DNA of 64,000 nt, from the NCBI RefSeq assembly GCF_900149695.1, contig NZ_LT703003.1, forward strand, positions 1,674,001 through 1,738,000, written 5' to 3'. Made by a program: the position numbers and the translations under genes. The notes below the pieces were generated by a model that was not told the origin of the DNA, did not search any database, and saw only the letters and a program-made list of their open reading frames with translations. The DNA is from Anderseniella sp. Alg231-50. Its GTDB lineage: Bacteria > Pseudomonadota > Alphaproteobacteria > Rhizobiales > Aestuariivirgaceae. Positions 25,967 to 33,779 of this stretch are shown in pieces. Position 1 is the stretch's first letter. Each line of letters starts with the position of its first letter.

Positions 25967-26875
25967 CTAAACCGGGGTCAGGTTAGCAGACCTTTGTCTG
26001 AGCAGGTAGACGATGAGTGACGTGGCGGCTGCGAACACCACGAAGTACACCAGCCCCGCTTCAATAAGGGCAGTGCCCCCCACCAAAATGGGCGGGCCTG
26101 TTTGTTCGATCACGAACAGACTGGAGTTCCCCGTGCCTGAAAAAGCCAGCCCCAGGACCGAGACCTGCACGAAATCCCAGGCAAAATGAAAGCCCACGCC
26201 AAACCAGATCGAATTGAAGAAGTGCAGCGCGGCAATGTAGAAGCCCGCAATCACCATCAGGTTCAACAATGCGATGATGCCAAACTGGTTATATTGCGCA
26301 TGCAGCAGCGCGTAGATCACCGCGTTTGCGATGACCAGAACCGGCAACGGAACCGAACCCTCTCCCGATGCATAGCCATAGGCGCGATAGCGTACTTCCT
26401 CGCTGAAGCCGATACTTGCAAACTGGACGAGGCTGGTGAACGCGGACCAAAAGAACACCGGATTAACGGGATCGGACACCGACTTTACCTCGATCCAGCC
26501 GAGTGACCACTGAAACAGGAATATGACAGCCAGAAGGTTGGCCGATACGATACAGCCGGATACCAGCATCAGCGGCATGCGCGCATTGATATCCATGCGA
26601 AGCTCGCTTGGATCACGCCGGTCCAGAAACCGAAAACACAGGCGGACGAAATAGTATGTCAGCACCATCGCGACGATGGCGCTGACCACGATGGCTATCC
26701 TGAACCAGCCCAGCATCTGCCTGAGGGCATCGGGATCACCGGTCGGGAAAAACAGGAACAGTGCCGCAGCCGTCAGCGGGCCGATGAGCAGAGTGCCAGC
26801 CGAGCAGATTGCAACACGCAGCAGCCAGGCGTACCAGACCCGCCGCGCCATAAACTCCGCCACCTGATGCAGCAT
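25967..26875 (-). CDS. CPBP (CAAX-like) intramembrane metalloprotease
   Basis: A 302-residue protein with about eight membrane helices. It carries the CPBP motifs: EEVRYR (EExxxR), an internal LLHAQYN helix, and HFAWDF (HxxxD/N-type third motif). The family includes eukaryotic Rce1 and bacterial proteins for peptide maturation or immunity. The substrate is unknown; the anchored protein downstream could be a partner or target. No Shine-Dalgarno at ideal distance is seen before the ATG at 26875 (GGGAG lies 13 bases away). Confidence 0.75.
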   Translation of the reverse strand: MLHQVAEFMARRVWYAWLLRVAICSAGTLLIGPLTAAALFLFFPTGDPDALRQMLGWFRIAIVVSAIVAMVLTYYFVRLCFRFLDRRDPSELRMDINARMPLMLVSGCIVSANLLAVIFLFQWSLGWIEVKSVSDPVNPVFFWSAFTSLVQFASIGFSEEVRYRAYGYASGEGSVPLPVLVIANAVIYALLHAQYNQFGIIALLNLMVIAGFYIAALHFFNSIWFGVGFHFAWDFVQVSVLGLAFSGTGNSSLFVIEQTGPPILVGGTALIEAGLVYFVVFAAATSLIVYLLRQRSANLTPV

Positions 26876-26980
26876 GTCGATGTGATACTCCCGTTACGCG
26901 AAATTTGCGTATCGCTGCAACAGGGCGAAGTTGAGGCCGGGCTTGCCGTGGCAATGAGTTGTTGATGTCAGCAGAACGAA

Positions 26981-27006
26981 AAAGCCCCGGATTTCTCCGG
27001 GGCTTT
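26981..27006 (-). terminator. Terminator for the minus-strand small secreted protein gene
   Basis: An 11-bp perfect stem (AAAGCCCCGGA and its complement) with a TTTC loop. On the minus strand it is followed by a T-rich run (CTTTTTCG). It lies about 145 bases after the stop of the gene at 27150-27461. The 274 bases between that gene and the CPBP gene hold no other feature I can support. Confidence 0.8.
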
Positions 27007-27149
27007 CATGCTGAGCGCTGGGCAGTCATTGAACCTGCCTGGTAAGCGGGCTTGGCGGAGGTCAAAGACGGAACCGGCGATCGGCATGCAGGCTGTGACG
27101 CATCTGAAGGGGCATTGGTCAGCATCACAACACTGTCTGGACGCAACGT

Positions 27150-27461
27150 TCAGTTGTGCTTGCGACGGTAGATGCGGCGGCTCTGGCGGTTCAGGGTCCG
27201 GTGCATGCGCACCCGTTCCCGGCGGGTGACGACACCGTCACTCTTGAAGCGGCGTTCCTGATTGTGAATGCGGGCCTGGCCACGAACCAGTTGTCCGGTC
27301 TCGCGAAAGGTAAGTGAGCCGTTCTGCACGCCATTAAAAATCCGCTCCGACTGGTTGTGCTGGCGCCAGTCCGCACCCGGCGTCGACTGGGCGGAAGCTG
27401 TGCCGGCACTGAACGAAATGGTCAGGACCGAAGCGGCAACGATCAGAAGTGACTTGTACAT
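27150..27461 (-). CDS. Small secreted basic protein
   Basis: A 103-residue protein with a signal peptide (MYKSLLIVAASVLTISFSA, likely cut after ASA). The mature part of about 79 residues is Arg-rich, with repeated patterns of the form NGSLTFRETGQLV and DGVVTRRERVRM. This NGxLTxxE arrangement recurs in small secreted proteobacterial proteins of unknown function. The start at 27461 has GGAGAAGAAA upstream; ATG at 27473 would contain that site. It diverges from the PepSY/two-component operon and may be one of its targets. Confidence 0.75.
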   Translation of the reverse strand: MYKSLLIVAASVLTISFSAGTASAQSTPGADWRQHNQSERIFNGVQNGSLTFRETGQLVRGQARIHNQERRFKSDGVVTRRERVRMHRTLNRQSRRIYRRKHN

Positions 27462-27558
27462 TTTCTTCTCCATCTGGCTTTTTCATCGGCAGAGCGGATA
27501 GTCTTGCTCCGATGCCCGAACCATATGCAAAAGCCGCTGAGAGCCAGCTGACAGGCGA

Positions 27559-27580
27559 TGTCAGTGTTTTGTCAGTTTTA
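27559..27580 (+). promoter_or_regulatory. Tandem 11-bp direct repeat, candidate response-regulator site
   Basis: TGTCAGTGTTT followed directly by TGTCAGTTTTA, with an inverted copy CTGACA at 27548-27553. OmpR-family response regulators typically bind direct repeats spaced 10-11 bp. The site sits 20 bases before the PepSY gene and about 100 bases upstream of the divergent secreted protein gene. Binding is inferred. Confidence 0.45.
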
Positions 27581-27599
27581 AAATGGTAGCTCACATCAA

Positions 27600-28055
27600 A
27601 TGAACGAGACTCCCAATGCGCCGGACAATCAGCAGGAATTGTCGCGCCGGGCCTTCCTGACGGCCTGCGCGGCGATATTGTGTTGCGCCCTTGATAGTGA
27701 TCCCGCCGCAGCACAGGGACTGCCACCGTGGCAGCGTCGCCGTCGCCGGCGACGCCGCGAACGCCGGCGGCGCAGGTTGCGCAGGTTGCGCAGGCGTGAG
27801 CGCCGGCAGTTGCGTGATGCGACTGAAAGCGGTGAAGTCAGACCGCTGTTCGACCTGATGCGCAAGTTCAAGCGGCAGGTGAAGGGCGAGGTGCTCGATG
27901 TCAGGTATCGCGAGCGCGGTCTGAACCGGGTCTATATTTTTATCGTTCTTCTGCCGGACGGACGCGTCACCCGATATGTCATGGATGCCAGGAACGAGAG
28001 GATATTCACCCTGGACGAGGCATTCGATCATTATGGCTTGAGGCACCGGGACTAG
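27600..28055 (+). CDS. Tat-exported PepSY-like protein with a poly-Arg segment
   Basis: A 151-residue protein. The N-terminus has a twin-arginine motif (LSRRAFLTACAAIL) and a signal region ending near AAAQG. A dense Arg tract of about 20 residues follows (around residues 46-69). The C-terminal half (FDLMRKFKRQVKGEV, then VLLPDGRVTRYVMDA) resembles the PepSY domain found beside two-component systems. It probably works as a periplasmic input or inhibitor protein for the downstream kinase. It is first in the three-gene operon, 33 bases before the regulator. Confidence 0.75.
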   Translation: MNETPNAPDNQQELSRRAFLTACAAILCCALDSDPAAAQGLPPWQRRRRRRRRERRRRRLRRLRRRERRQLRDATESGEVRPLFDLMRKFKRQVKGEVLDVRYRERGLNRVYIFIVLLPDGRVTRYVMDARNERIFTLDEAFDHYGLRHRD

Positions 28056-28088
28056 CCATGTGGCAGGTAACAAGGGGAGGTACAGACT

Positions 28089-28754
28089 CTGCGTATTCTG
28101 GTTGTTGAGGACGAACCGAAACTGTCGCGCGATGTGTGCCGGGTTCTGTCAGGCGCCGGCTTCGTACCGGAGGTTGCCGAGGACGGCGAAGATGCCTGGT
28201 TCCTCGGCAGCACCGAGGACTATGCCGCCATCGTGCTTGATCTCGGCTTGCCAAAAATCGACGGCATCAGTGTGCTGCAGCGCTGGCGCGAGGCTGACGT
28301 GACCATTCCTGTGCTCATCCTGACGGCGCGGTCCGGCTGGCGTGAGCGGGTAACCGGGATAGACGCGGGTGCTGATGACTACCTTACCAAGCCGTTCCAG
28401 ATGGAAGAGCTGGTTGCCCGCCTGCATGCCATTGTACGCCGGACGGCCGGCAAGGCCACGTCGTCCATCAGTATCGGCCCGCTGACGCTTGATGCCCGGC
28501 TGATGCGGGTATCGGTGGACGGTGCCCGGGTGAGTTTGACGCCGCTGGAGTATCGGGCATTGACCTATCTGATCTACAATGCCGGTCGAGTCGTCGCCCC
28601 GCATGAGCTCACCGAACACGTCTACGGCATCGGACAGGAACGGGGAAACAACAACCTTGAGGTGTTGATCGGCCGGCTGCGGCGCAAGATCGGCGCCACC
28701 GTCATCGGCAACCGCCGCGGCTATGGTTACATAATAGGCGATGAGGCGGAATGA
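28089..28754 (+). CDS. OmpR-family response regulator with apparent CTG start
   Basis: A 221-residue regulator. The receiver domain has the acidic pocket in ILVVEDEP, phosphoacceptor D51 in AIVLDLGLP, Thr/Lys switch residues (LTARS, LTKPF), and a C-terminal winged helix. The frame is open upstream only to a TAA at 28068, and no ATG, GTG or TTG precedes GTG 28134, which would delete the first strand and acidic pocket. CTG at 28089 lies 8 bases after GGGGAGG, so a CTG start is the best reading. The stop overlaps the kinase start (ATGA). Confidence 0.88.
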   Translation: MRILVVEDEPKLSRDVCRVLSGAGFVPEVAEDGEDAWFLGSTEDYAAIVLDLGLPKIDGISVLQRWREADVTIPVLILTARSGWRERVTGIDAGADDYLTKPFQMEELVARLHAIVRRTAGKATSSISIGPLTLDARLMRVSVDGARVSLTPLEYRALTYLIYNAGRVVAPHELTEHVYGIGQERGNNNLEVLIGRLRRKIGATVIGNRRGYGYIIGDEAE

Positions 28755-30139
28755 TCTGGCGTTCGTTGAAATTCCGACTGTTTGCGGCAGCGGCGATCTG
28801 CATTGTCGGCGCGCTGGTGCTGTACTGGAGCGTGCTGTCGCAAATTTTCGAGCAACACGTATCAGAGCGTCTGTACAGGGAACTGGAAGCCCATCTCAAT
28901 CAGCTGACCACGCGGATTGAAGCATCGGACAAGGGTGAGGTCGCGGTTACCGACACCCTGGACAATCCGCGGTTTGAGCGCCCGTTCGGCGGCCTGTACT
29001 GGCAGGTGAAAACCGCAAGCGGTGAGGTGTATTCATCCCGGTCATTGTGGGACCAGACAATCGCGGCACCGGCGGTTCAGGGCAGAACCGGTGAAATTTC
29101 CAGGCACCGCGATGTCAAGTCCAACGCCGGGACCTTGTTGCTGGTGGGACGAACGGTAGTCATGAAGGCTGGCGCAAAGGACCTGCAGGTCCGGCTGATC
29201 GTGGCCATGGACCAGAACGAACTCAATACGGCAAGGGCGTCGTTTGCATCTGACGTGTCGGTTCTGGTTGCCCTGCTTGCGCTGTTTCTGTTTGCCGCCA
29301 TGGCTGTCCAGACCCTGATAGGATTGCGGCCGCTGAGTACTCTCAGGCAGCGGGTCAGCGCTATTTCGACAAACCGGCAGGATGTACTGGACGGGCAGTT
29401 TCCCAGTGAGGTGGAGCCGCTCGTGGCAGAACTGAACGGCCTGCTGGGCGAGAGAACCGAAATGGTCGATCGTGCGCGGGCCAGCGCATCGGACCTGGCT
29501 CACGGCCTGAAAACGCCGCTGGCTATACTGGCGGCAGAGGGGCGGGCTATCGAAGCGGCCGGGCATGACCGCATTGCGCGCGAGATAAATCTGCAGATCG
29601 GCGTGATGAACCGGCAGATCGAACGGCAGCTGGCCAGGGCGCGGGCGCGCGGACAGCAGCGGCTTGTGGGCCAGGGTACGGAACTGAAACCGGCAGTCAG
29701 CAAGCTCATCCGGGCGTTCCGCCAACTGCCGCGCGGCCAGGAAATTTCCTGGCAGGAAGACATCGCCGCCGGTTTGCGGGCCGACATCGATGCGATGGAT
29801 CTTGAAGAGGTTGCGGGCAATATTCTGGACAATGCCCGCAAATGGGCTGACGACAAAGTCACCGTCAGTGCTCGCGCTCACGGCAACAGCGAAGTGGCAA
29901 TTGTCATCGAAGATAATGGGCCCGGTGTGCCGCAGCAGCAATCCCTGTCGATACTGCAACGCGGCAGCCGGATGGATGAGGAAACGCCTGGATCAGGTCT
30001 GGGCCTGGCCATCACCCAGGACATTCTGGAAATCTACAACGGTCGCATGGATATCGGGAATCTCGAGCCGCACGGATTGAAAGTCGAGATATTTCTGCCC
30101 GCAGCAGATGAAGCAGACAGGTTGGATAAGAGCAATTGA
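28751..30139 (+). CDS. Sensor histidine kinase (PhoQ/QseC-like)
   Basis: A 462-residue kinase. Two membrane helices (residues about 9-30 and 170-190) flank a periplasmic sensor of about 140 residues. A HAMP region follows, then the dimerisation helix with H251 in ASDLAHGLKTPLA. The ATPase part has the N box (NILDNARKWAD), G1 (DNGPGVP) and G2 (GSGLGLAI). It is the cognate partner of the overlapping response regulator. The ligand is unknown; the PepSY protein may modulate it. Confidence 0.93.
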   Translation: MIWRSLKFRLFAAAAICIVGALVLYWSVLSQIFEQHVSERLYRELEAHLNQLTTRIEASDKGEVAVTDTLDNPRFERPFGGLYWQVKTASGEVYSSRSLWDQTIAAPAVQGRTGEISRHRDVKSNAGTLLLVGRTVVMKAGAKDLQVRLIVAMDQNELNTARASFASDVSVLVALLALFLFAAMAVQTLIGLRPLSTLRQRVSAISTNRQDVLDGQFPSEVEPLVAELNGLLGERTEMVDRARASASDLAHGLKTPLAILAAEGRAIEAAGHDRIAREINLQIGVMNRQIERQLARARARGQQRLVGQGTELKPAVSKLIRAFRQLPRGQEISWQEDIAAGLRADIDAMDLEEVAGNILDNARKWADDKVTVSARAHGNSEVAIVIEDNGPGVPQQQSLSILQRGSRMDEETPGSGLGLAITQDILEIYNGRMDIGNLEPHGLKVEIFLPAADEADRLDKSN

Positions 30140-30190
30140 CCCTGAGCCTGGCCAGCGGGGCGGGGAACCTTTGAACAGGAGGCGTCCGGC

Positions 30191-30403
30191 ATGAACGAGT
30201 TTAACTGGCACACCGACACTATCACCCGGTCCACACCGGTCACGGCGAGTTACAGAAACACGCAGAACGTCCGCCGGTTCCTGAAAATCCAGTGCGGCCC
30301 CGACTTCAGGTTTGACCGGCCCTTCATGCTGTGGATCAAGGACGGCACACACAAGACAATGGGTGACGTGGCCGATGAGTGGGTTAGACGCGGACGCGAG
30401 TGA
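30191..30403 (+). CDS. Small DUF6434-type protein
   Basis: A 70-residue protein with the pattern FNWHTDTITRSTPVTASYRNTQNVRRF near its start and GDVADEWVRR near its end (only key residues W, SYRNTQNVRRF and W are diagnostic). This matches, from memory, the small DUF6434 domain seen alone or with SAP domains. It is likely DNA- or RNA-associated, but this is unproven. The ATG at 30191 has AGGAGGCG upstream. Confidence 0.7.
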   Translation: MNEFNWHTDTITRSTPVTASYRNTQNVRRFLKIQCGPDFRFDRPFMLWIKDGTHKTMGDVADEWVRRGRE

Positions 30404-30532
30404 GACGGTACCCCCCGCTTGCCGTCTGGTTGGCAAAGCAGGGATCAGTACCCTGTTGCATATTCTACCATAGCGGGTATTCTTGCTTCATCAAACAACC
30501 TGGTGGGAGCATGGCAAAGAGCGGAGGAAACT

Positions 30533-30700
30533 GTGACCTTTGTTCAACTCATCATGGCAGGGATTTTTTTCGGCATCGCCTATTTCCTGCTGCAGGTCTT
30601 TACTGATTTCGAGAGCCAGAGCACCGCTGTTCAGTTTGGCGGTTTTGCTGTTGTTCTGGGTGTGATTGTCGTCACTGTCCGCAAGATGTTTCCCGGATAG
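30533..30700 (+). CDS. Two-helix membrane peptide
   Basis: A 55-residue protein made of two hydrophobic helices (VQLIMAGIFFGIAYFLLQV and VQFGGFAVVLGVIVVTV) with a short polar turn between. The start is taken as GTG at 30533 because GGAGGAAACT lies just upstream. A longer frame from 30419 would add 38 residues without a ribosome site. No family is recognised. Confidence 0.55.
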   Translation: MTFVQLIMAGIFFGIAYFLLQVFTDFESQSTAVQFGGFAVVLGVIVVTVRKMFPG

Positions 30701-30716
30701 ATTCCAGGTCCCGACT

Positions 30717-31007
30717 CTATTCCTGGTCCAGATGCTTCTTGATTGCAGCAATCAGTTCTTCGGTTCGTGCGATCTCACCACCAACTGCCTGTTCAAAGTC
30801 GCTGCCTTCGGTAGCGATTGCGCCAGTCAGCCTGACTTCCAGCTCGATGCCAAAAAACAGCACAGTTGCCAGAAGCGCTGAAGACTCAGGTGCGCGCGCG
30901 CGCAGCCTTGCAAGGGCACTCAAAGCTGTCTGAATGCTGGCGGCTGCAGTTTGCTGATCGTTTTCATAGAGTTGCAGGGCACGAGCCAGTGCATCACGCA
31001 CCAGCAC
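30717..31007 (-). CDS. Helical protein of unknown function
   Basis: A 96-residue, almost entirely helical protein rich in Ala, Leu and Glu, ending KKHLDQE. It contains FEQAVGGEIARTEELIAAI. Coding-like sequence continues upstream of the GTG at 31007 for about 28 codons (with PQSNDTLWQFAYDNA) but has no ATG, GTG or TTG, so the true start may be unusual or the N-terminus may be lost. I cannot assign a function. Confidence 0.5.
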   Translation of the reverse strand: MLVRDALARALQLYENDQQTAAASIQTALSALARLRARAPESSALLATVLFFGIELEVRLTGAIATEGSDFEQAVGGEIARTEELIAAIKKHLDQE

Positions 31008-31351
31008 AGCGTTGTCATAGGCAAACTGCCAGAGCGTGTCGTTCGATTGAGGTAAGATGAGCGTGATTCCCTTTTCCGTCCGGCTGATAAGCTAGCGCTG
31101 AACTCACAAACATCCAAACAGGTAACAGCTATTCATCCAGAACTTCTTAATCGGGCGGTTGCCAAAGCCTGATTGAATTCCGGGCGAATGAGCGTTCCGG
31201 GGAAAATCTAAACTGATTCGCACAATGAGTATTCCAGATAGATTGGTTGCAAGTGGTGCGGCAATAGCCGGGAATCCGGCGTCCTCGACTATGCTGCCGT
31301 CATGGCGTGGCCAGATCTGCATTGCATTTCGGAACAGCGGGGAAAGCAAAC
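31008..31351. other. Non-coding stretch between the helical protein and copper genes
   Basis: About 340 bases. The first 80 may encode the N-terminus of the gene at 30717-31007 if a rare start is used. In the rest I see no reading frame with coding features and no repeat. The copper operon's likely terminator lies at its right end. Confidence 0.5.
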
Positions 31352-31368
31352 CCCGGCACAAAGCCGGG
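31352..31368 (-). terminator. Likely terminator of the minus-strand copper operon
   Basis: A 6-bp GC stem (CCCGGC/GCCGGG) with a 5-base loop. Read on the minus strand it is followed by GGTTTGCTTTCC, so the U-run is imperfect. It lies 80 bases after the SCO gene stop, with no gene between them. Confidence 0.5.
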
Positions 31369-31447
31369 ATTTTGAGTGTCGTGGTTGAGGTTCGGCTTTG
31401 AATGCCTGCTGCATTATCCGCCTCAGGGCTGGTTCCCAAGCCAAGAC

Positions 31448-32056
31448 TTAGGGCGATGCCAGTTTTCGCAATTTTGCAACCGCCGTATCGGTATTCTCAC
31501 GAAAAGCGATGGTGCTTTTGAAATTGCCTTTCGCATCGATCAGAAACACCGAAGCGGTGTGGTCCATGGTATAATCACCACTTTCAAGCGGTATCTTCTT
31601 CCAGTAGACGTGCCAGGATTTCGCCAGTTCGGCGATATCGGCCGGCTTGCCGGTGATGCCGACAATGCGATCGGTGAAATTGGACACGTAGCTCTTCATG
31701 ATTTCCGGCGTGTCGCGTTCCGGATCCACCGTTATGAAGAATGCCTTGATGGACTTTCCGTCCGGCCCAAGCGTATTCAGCCATGACGCCATTTCATAAA
31801 GCGTGGTCGGACATACTTCCGGGCAATGGGTAAACCCGAAAAACACCGCGGAGGGAGACCCCGCCAAGGCCTTCTCGGTTATGGGGTTCCCGTTGTGATC
31901 AGTAAGGTTGAAGGGCTGGCCGATGCCCTTGGACTGAACAACCCTTTGAGCGAATTGCTGCGGCGCGTTTGTAGTAACAAGCCAGACGACACCAGCACAG
32001 AGAATGAGGGCAGCAGCTGCTGCCCAGATTCCCAGTCTCCTGCGTAAAGCAGTCAT
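31448..32056 (-). CDS. SCO1/SenC-family copper chaperone
   Basis: A 202-residue thioredoxin-fold protein with an N-terminal membrane anchor (WAAAAALILCAGVVWLV). The Cu ligands are present: C78 and C82 in CPEVCP, and H166 in YTMDHTASVFL. SCO proteins insert copper into the CuA site of cytochrome oxidase, or act in periplasmic copper and redox handling. Its ATG overlaps the YcnI-PCuAC stop by one base (TAATG), so the two are coupled. This supports a joint role in copper delivery. Confidence 0.92.
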   Translation of the reverse strand: MTALRRRLGIWAAAAALILCAGVVWLVTTNAPQQFAQRVVQSKGIGQPFNLTDHNGNPITEKALAGSPSAVFFGFTHCPEVCPTTLYEMASWLNTLGPDGKSIKAFFITVDPERDTPEIMKSYVSNFTDRIVGITGKPADIAELAKSWHVYWKKIPLESGDYTMDHTASVFLIDAKGNFKSTIAFRENTDTAVAKLRKLASP

Positions 32057-33039
32057 TAGTTGCTGTTCCCGTGTTTGGAGTGGTCCATGCCGTGAGATTT
32101 CAGGTGCTTGCGGTTTTTGATATCGAATTCAACTTCAACACTTCCGGCCTTTTTGAAAGTCAGGGTCGCCTTCCGGCTTTCACCCTCGCTCAGCGGTTCA
32201 GTCAACTTCATGAACATGACGTGGTAACCTCCGGGCTTCAGCATGACTTCACCGCCTGCGGGAATTTCCAGGCCATCAGCAAGCTCGCGCATTTTCATCA
32301 CGTCGCCCTGCATTTTCATTTCGTGGATCTGGACATCGCCGGAAAAGGCGGCCTTGCCGCCGACCAGGAAATCAGCTTCGCTGCCATTGTTTTTTATCAA
32401 CATGTAGCCGCCTGCAACGGGTGCCTTCGGCACGGTCGCGCCAGCCCTTACATTGGTGATAACCAGGTCGCCAATGTTATAGGACGGCTGTTTCATCGAC
32501 GCATGGCCGGTTTCGTGATCTGATGATGCCGCCAGGATCATGATGCCGGGCGCCGGCCGTTTGAGGTCATGGGGGTCCTGGCCGGCAGCCGGAATCTCGG
32601 TCCAGGCAACACTGCCATCGGCACACTTTTGCACGACCGGCACATGGACCGGTTTACCGGGCATGAGGGCGTTTGTTACGCGGGCCTGAAACACAAACTC
32701 GTCATAGTGGTCGGACTCAAGGCTGCCGGTCCAGGTGATTTGTTTTACACCCGACATGACTTTCTTGCCGTGCAACGAGTAGTTTTGCGCGTAGTTGCCC
32801 GTGCTGGTTTCCAGTGTCCAACCGGCCTTTGGCATTGGTTTGACGGCGATCAGGCCTTCTGGAACCGTGACGCGGAGGTTAAGCGTCGGCTGCCCGTCGC
32901 ACCCGTGGGGCACTTTCAGAACAGCCTTGTAATAGCTGTCAACCTTGGCTTGCGGGGTTTCGAATGTTGCGTGCGCGTGGGCGCTTGTCGCAGCGATGAG
33001 GTTGGCAAACAGTGCCAGGGATAGAAATTTTACGTGCAT
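32056..33039 (-). CDS. YcnI (DUF1775) - PCuAC fusion, periplasmic copper protein
   Basis: A 327-residue secreted protein. The signal peptide ends at SAHAHATFE. The mature protein starts with His, the copper ligand of YcnI/DUF1775 domains (residues about 24-170). The C-terminal domain (about 190-310) is PCuAC, with the HX10MX21HXM-like ligand set in IHEMKMQGDVMKM and YHVMFM. The tail is His/Met-rich (HGMDHSKHGN). The two domains are usually separate proteins; fusion suggests direct copper transfer. The start at 33039 follows GGAG; ATG at 33051 is less likely. Confidence 0.9.
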   Translation of the reverse strand: MHVKFLSLALFANLIAATSAHAHATFETPQAKVDSYYKAVLKVPHGCDGQPTLNLRVTVPEGLIAVKPMPKAGWTLETSTGNYAQNYSLHGKKVMSGVKQITWTGSLESDHYDEFVFQARVTNALMPGKPVHVPVVQKCADGSVAWTEIPAAGQDPHDLKRPAPGIMILAASSDHETGHASMKQPSYNIGDLVITNVRAGATVPKAPVAGGYMLIKNNGSEADFLVGGKAAFSGDVQIHEMKMQGDVMKMRELADGLEIPAGGEVMLKPGGYHVMFMKLTEPLSEGESRKATLTFKKAGSVEVEFDIKNRKHLKSHGMDHSKHGNSN

Positions 33040-33186
33040 TATTGTCTCCATAGCCGCACGGATGATCCTGCTGCAGCGGTCAATTGTTTGATTTCAAGTC
33101 GGGAAAGATGAATTGCGCGGCTGATCTCAGCGTCGAGGCATAAAATATCCGGTTGTTGCCGGTGCTTCGCCAGACGGAGTTTCAGC

Positions 33187-33579
33187 CTAGGCGGTTGGTG
33201 GCCCGCGTGTAGGTGTTCCCGCGTAGTGGGTCGGGAACACGGCCAGATCGTGAACCACGTGCAGCGGCACGTCCGCAGGCGCGCATGCCTGTGCCCGGAT
33301 ATCGAGAGGGGACGGCAGGATTGCCGCGCTGGCAAGCCGGCAGAATTCGCAGTCACTGAAGAAAATGGCGTTACCGCTGCCGTCGTCCGTGCCGGCAGGA
33401 GTATGACAGATGACCGGCAGGGTGCCGTCGGGCAGGGCATAGGCTGAAAGATCAATGTCCGGTTGCGGCGACGCTGCCGGAACTCTGTGTGCAAAACCGA
33501 CGACGAGCAGGGCGATGACACACAGCAAGCGTGTCAATGTGTTGAACGTGTTGTGGTTCCTGAGCCCGCGCGGTTGCAT
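33187..33579 (-). CDS. DUF2946-like secreted protein, probable copper handling
   Basis: A 130-residue protein with an N-terminal hydrophobic signal (LLCVIALLVVGFAHRV). The mature part has a Cys-rich centre (LPVICHTPAG, FFSDCEFCRLA) like the DUF2946 family, which often lies in copper operons. The ATG at 33579 has AAGGAAATC upstream. It is upstream of the YcnI-PCuAC gene on the same strand with 147 bases between them, so a separate promoter for the latter is possible. Confidence 0.65.
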   Translation of the reverse strand: MQPRGLRNHNTFNTLTRLLCVIALLVVGFAHRVPAASPQPDIDLSAYALPDGTLPVICHTPAGTDDGSGNAIFFSDCEFCRLASAAILPSPLDIRAQACAPADVPLHVVHDLAVFPTHYAGTPTRGPPTA

Positions 33580-33779
33580 GATTTCCTTATCCCTGTTTCC
33601 AGCTATCATGCAGTGTGCTGAATAGCGATTTGACATGATGGCGCAGCCGACCCGGCAAATCTGCGCCAAGGCTGCCCGTCGCCCGCCAGCGTGGGGGAAA
33701 GCTGAAGGCCCCTGATACCCGGGAATTGATTGGCATTCCGCTTGCTTGGTTTTGGTGCAAATGGGCGATTGGAGTCGAA

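Noticed and set aside
31104-31439. 111-codon minus-strand frame after the SCO gene
   Set aside because: Low-complexity product containing the probable terminator stem and no ribosome site.
33600-33779. Possible cobalamin riboswitch before the HupE gene
   Set aside because: The B12-box consensus is not present and the region is too short for the full fold.
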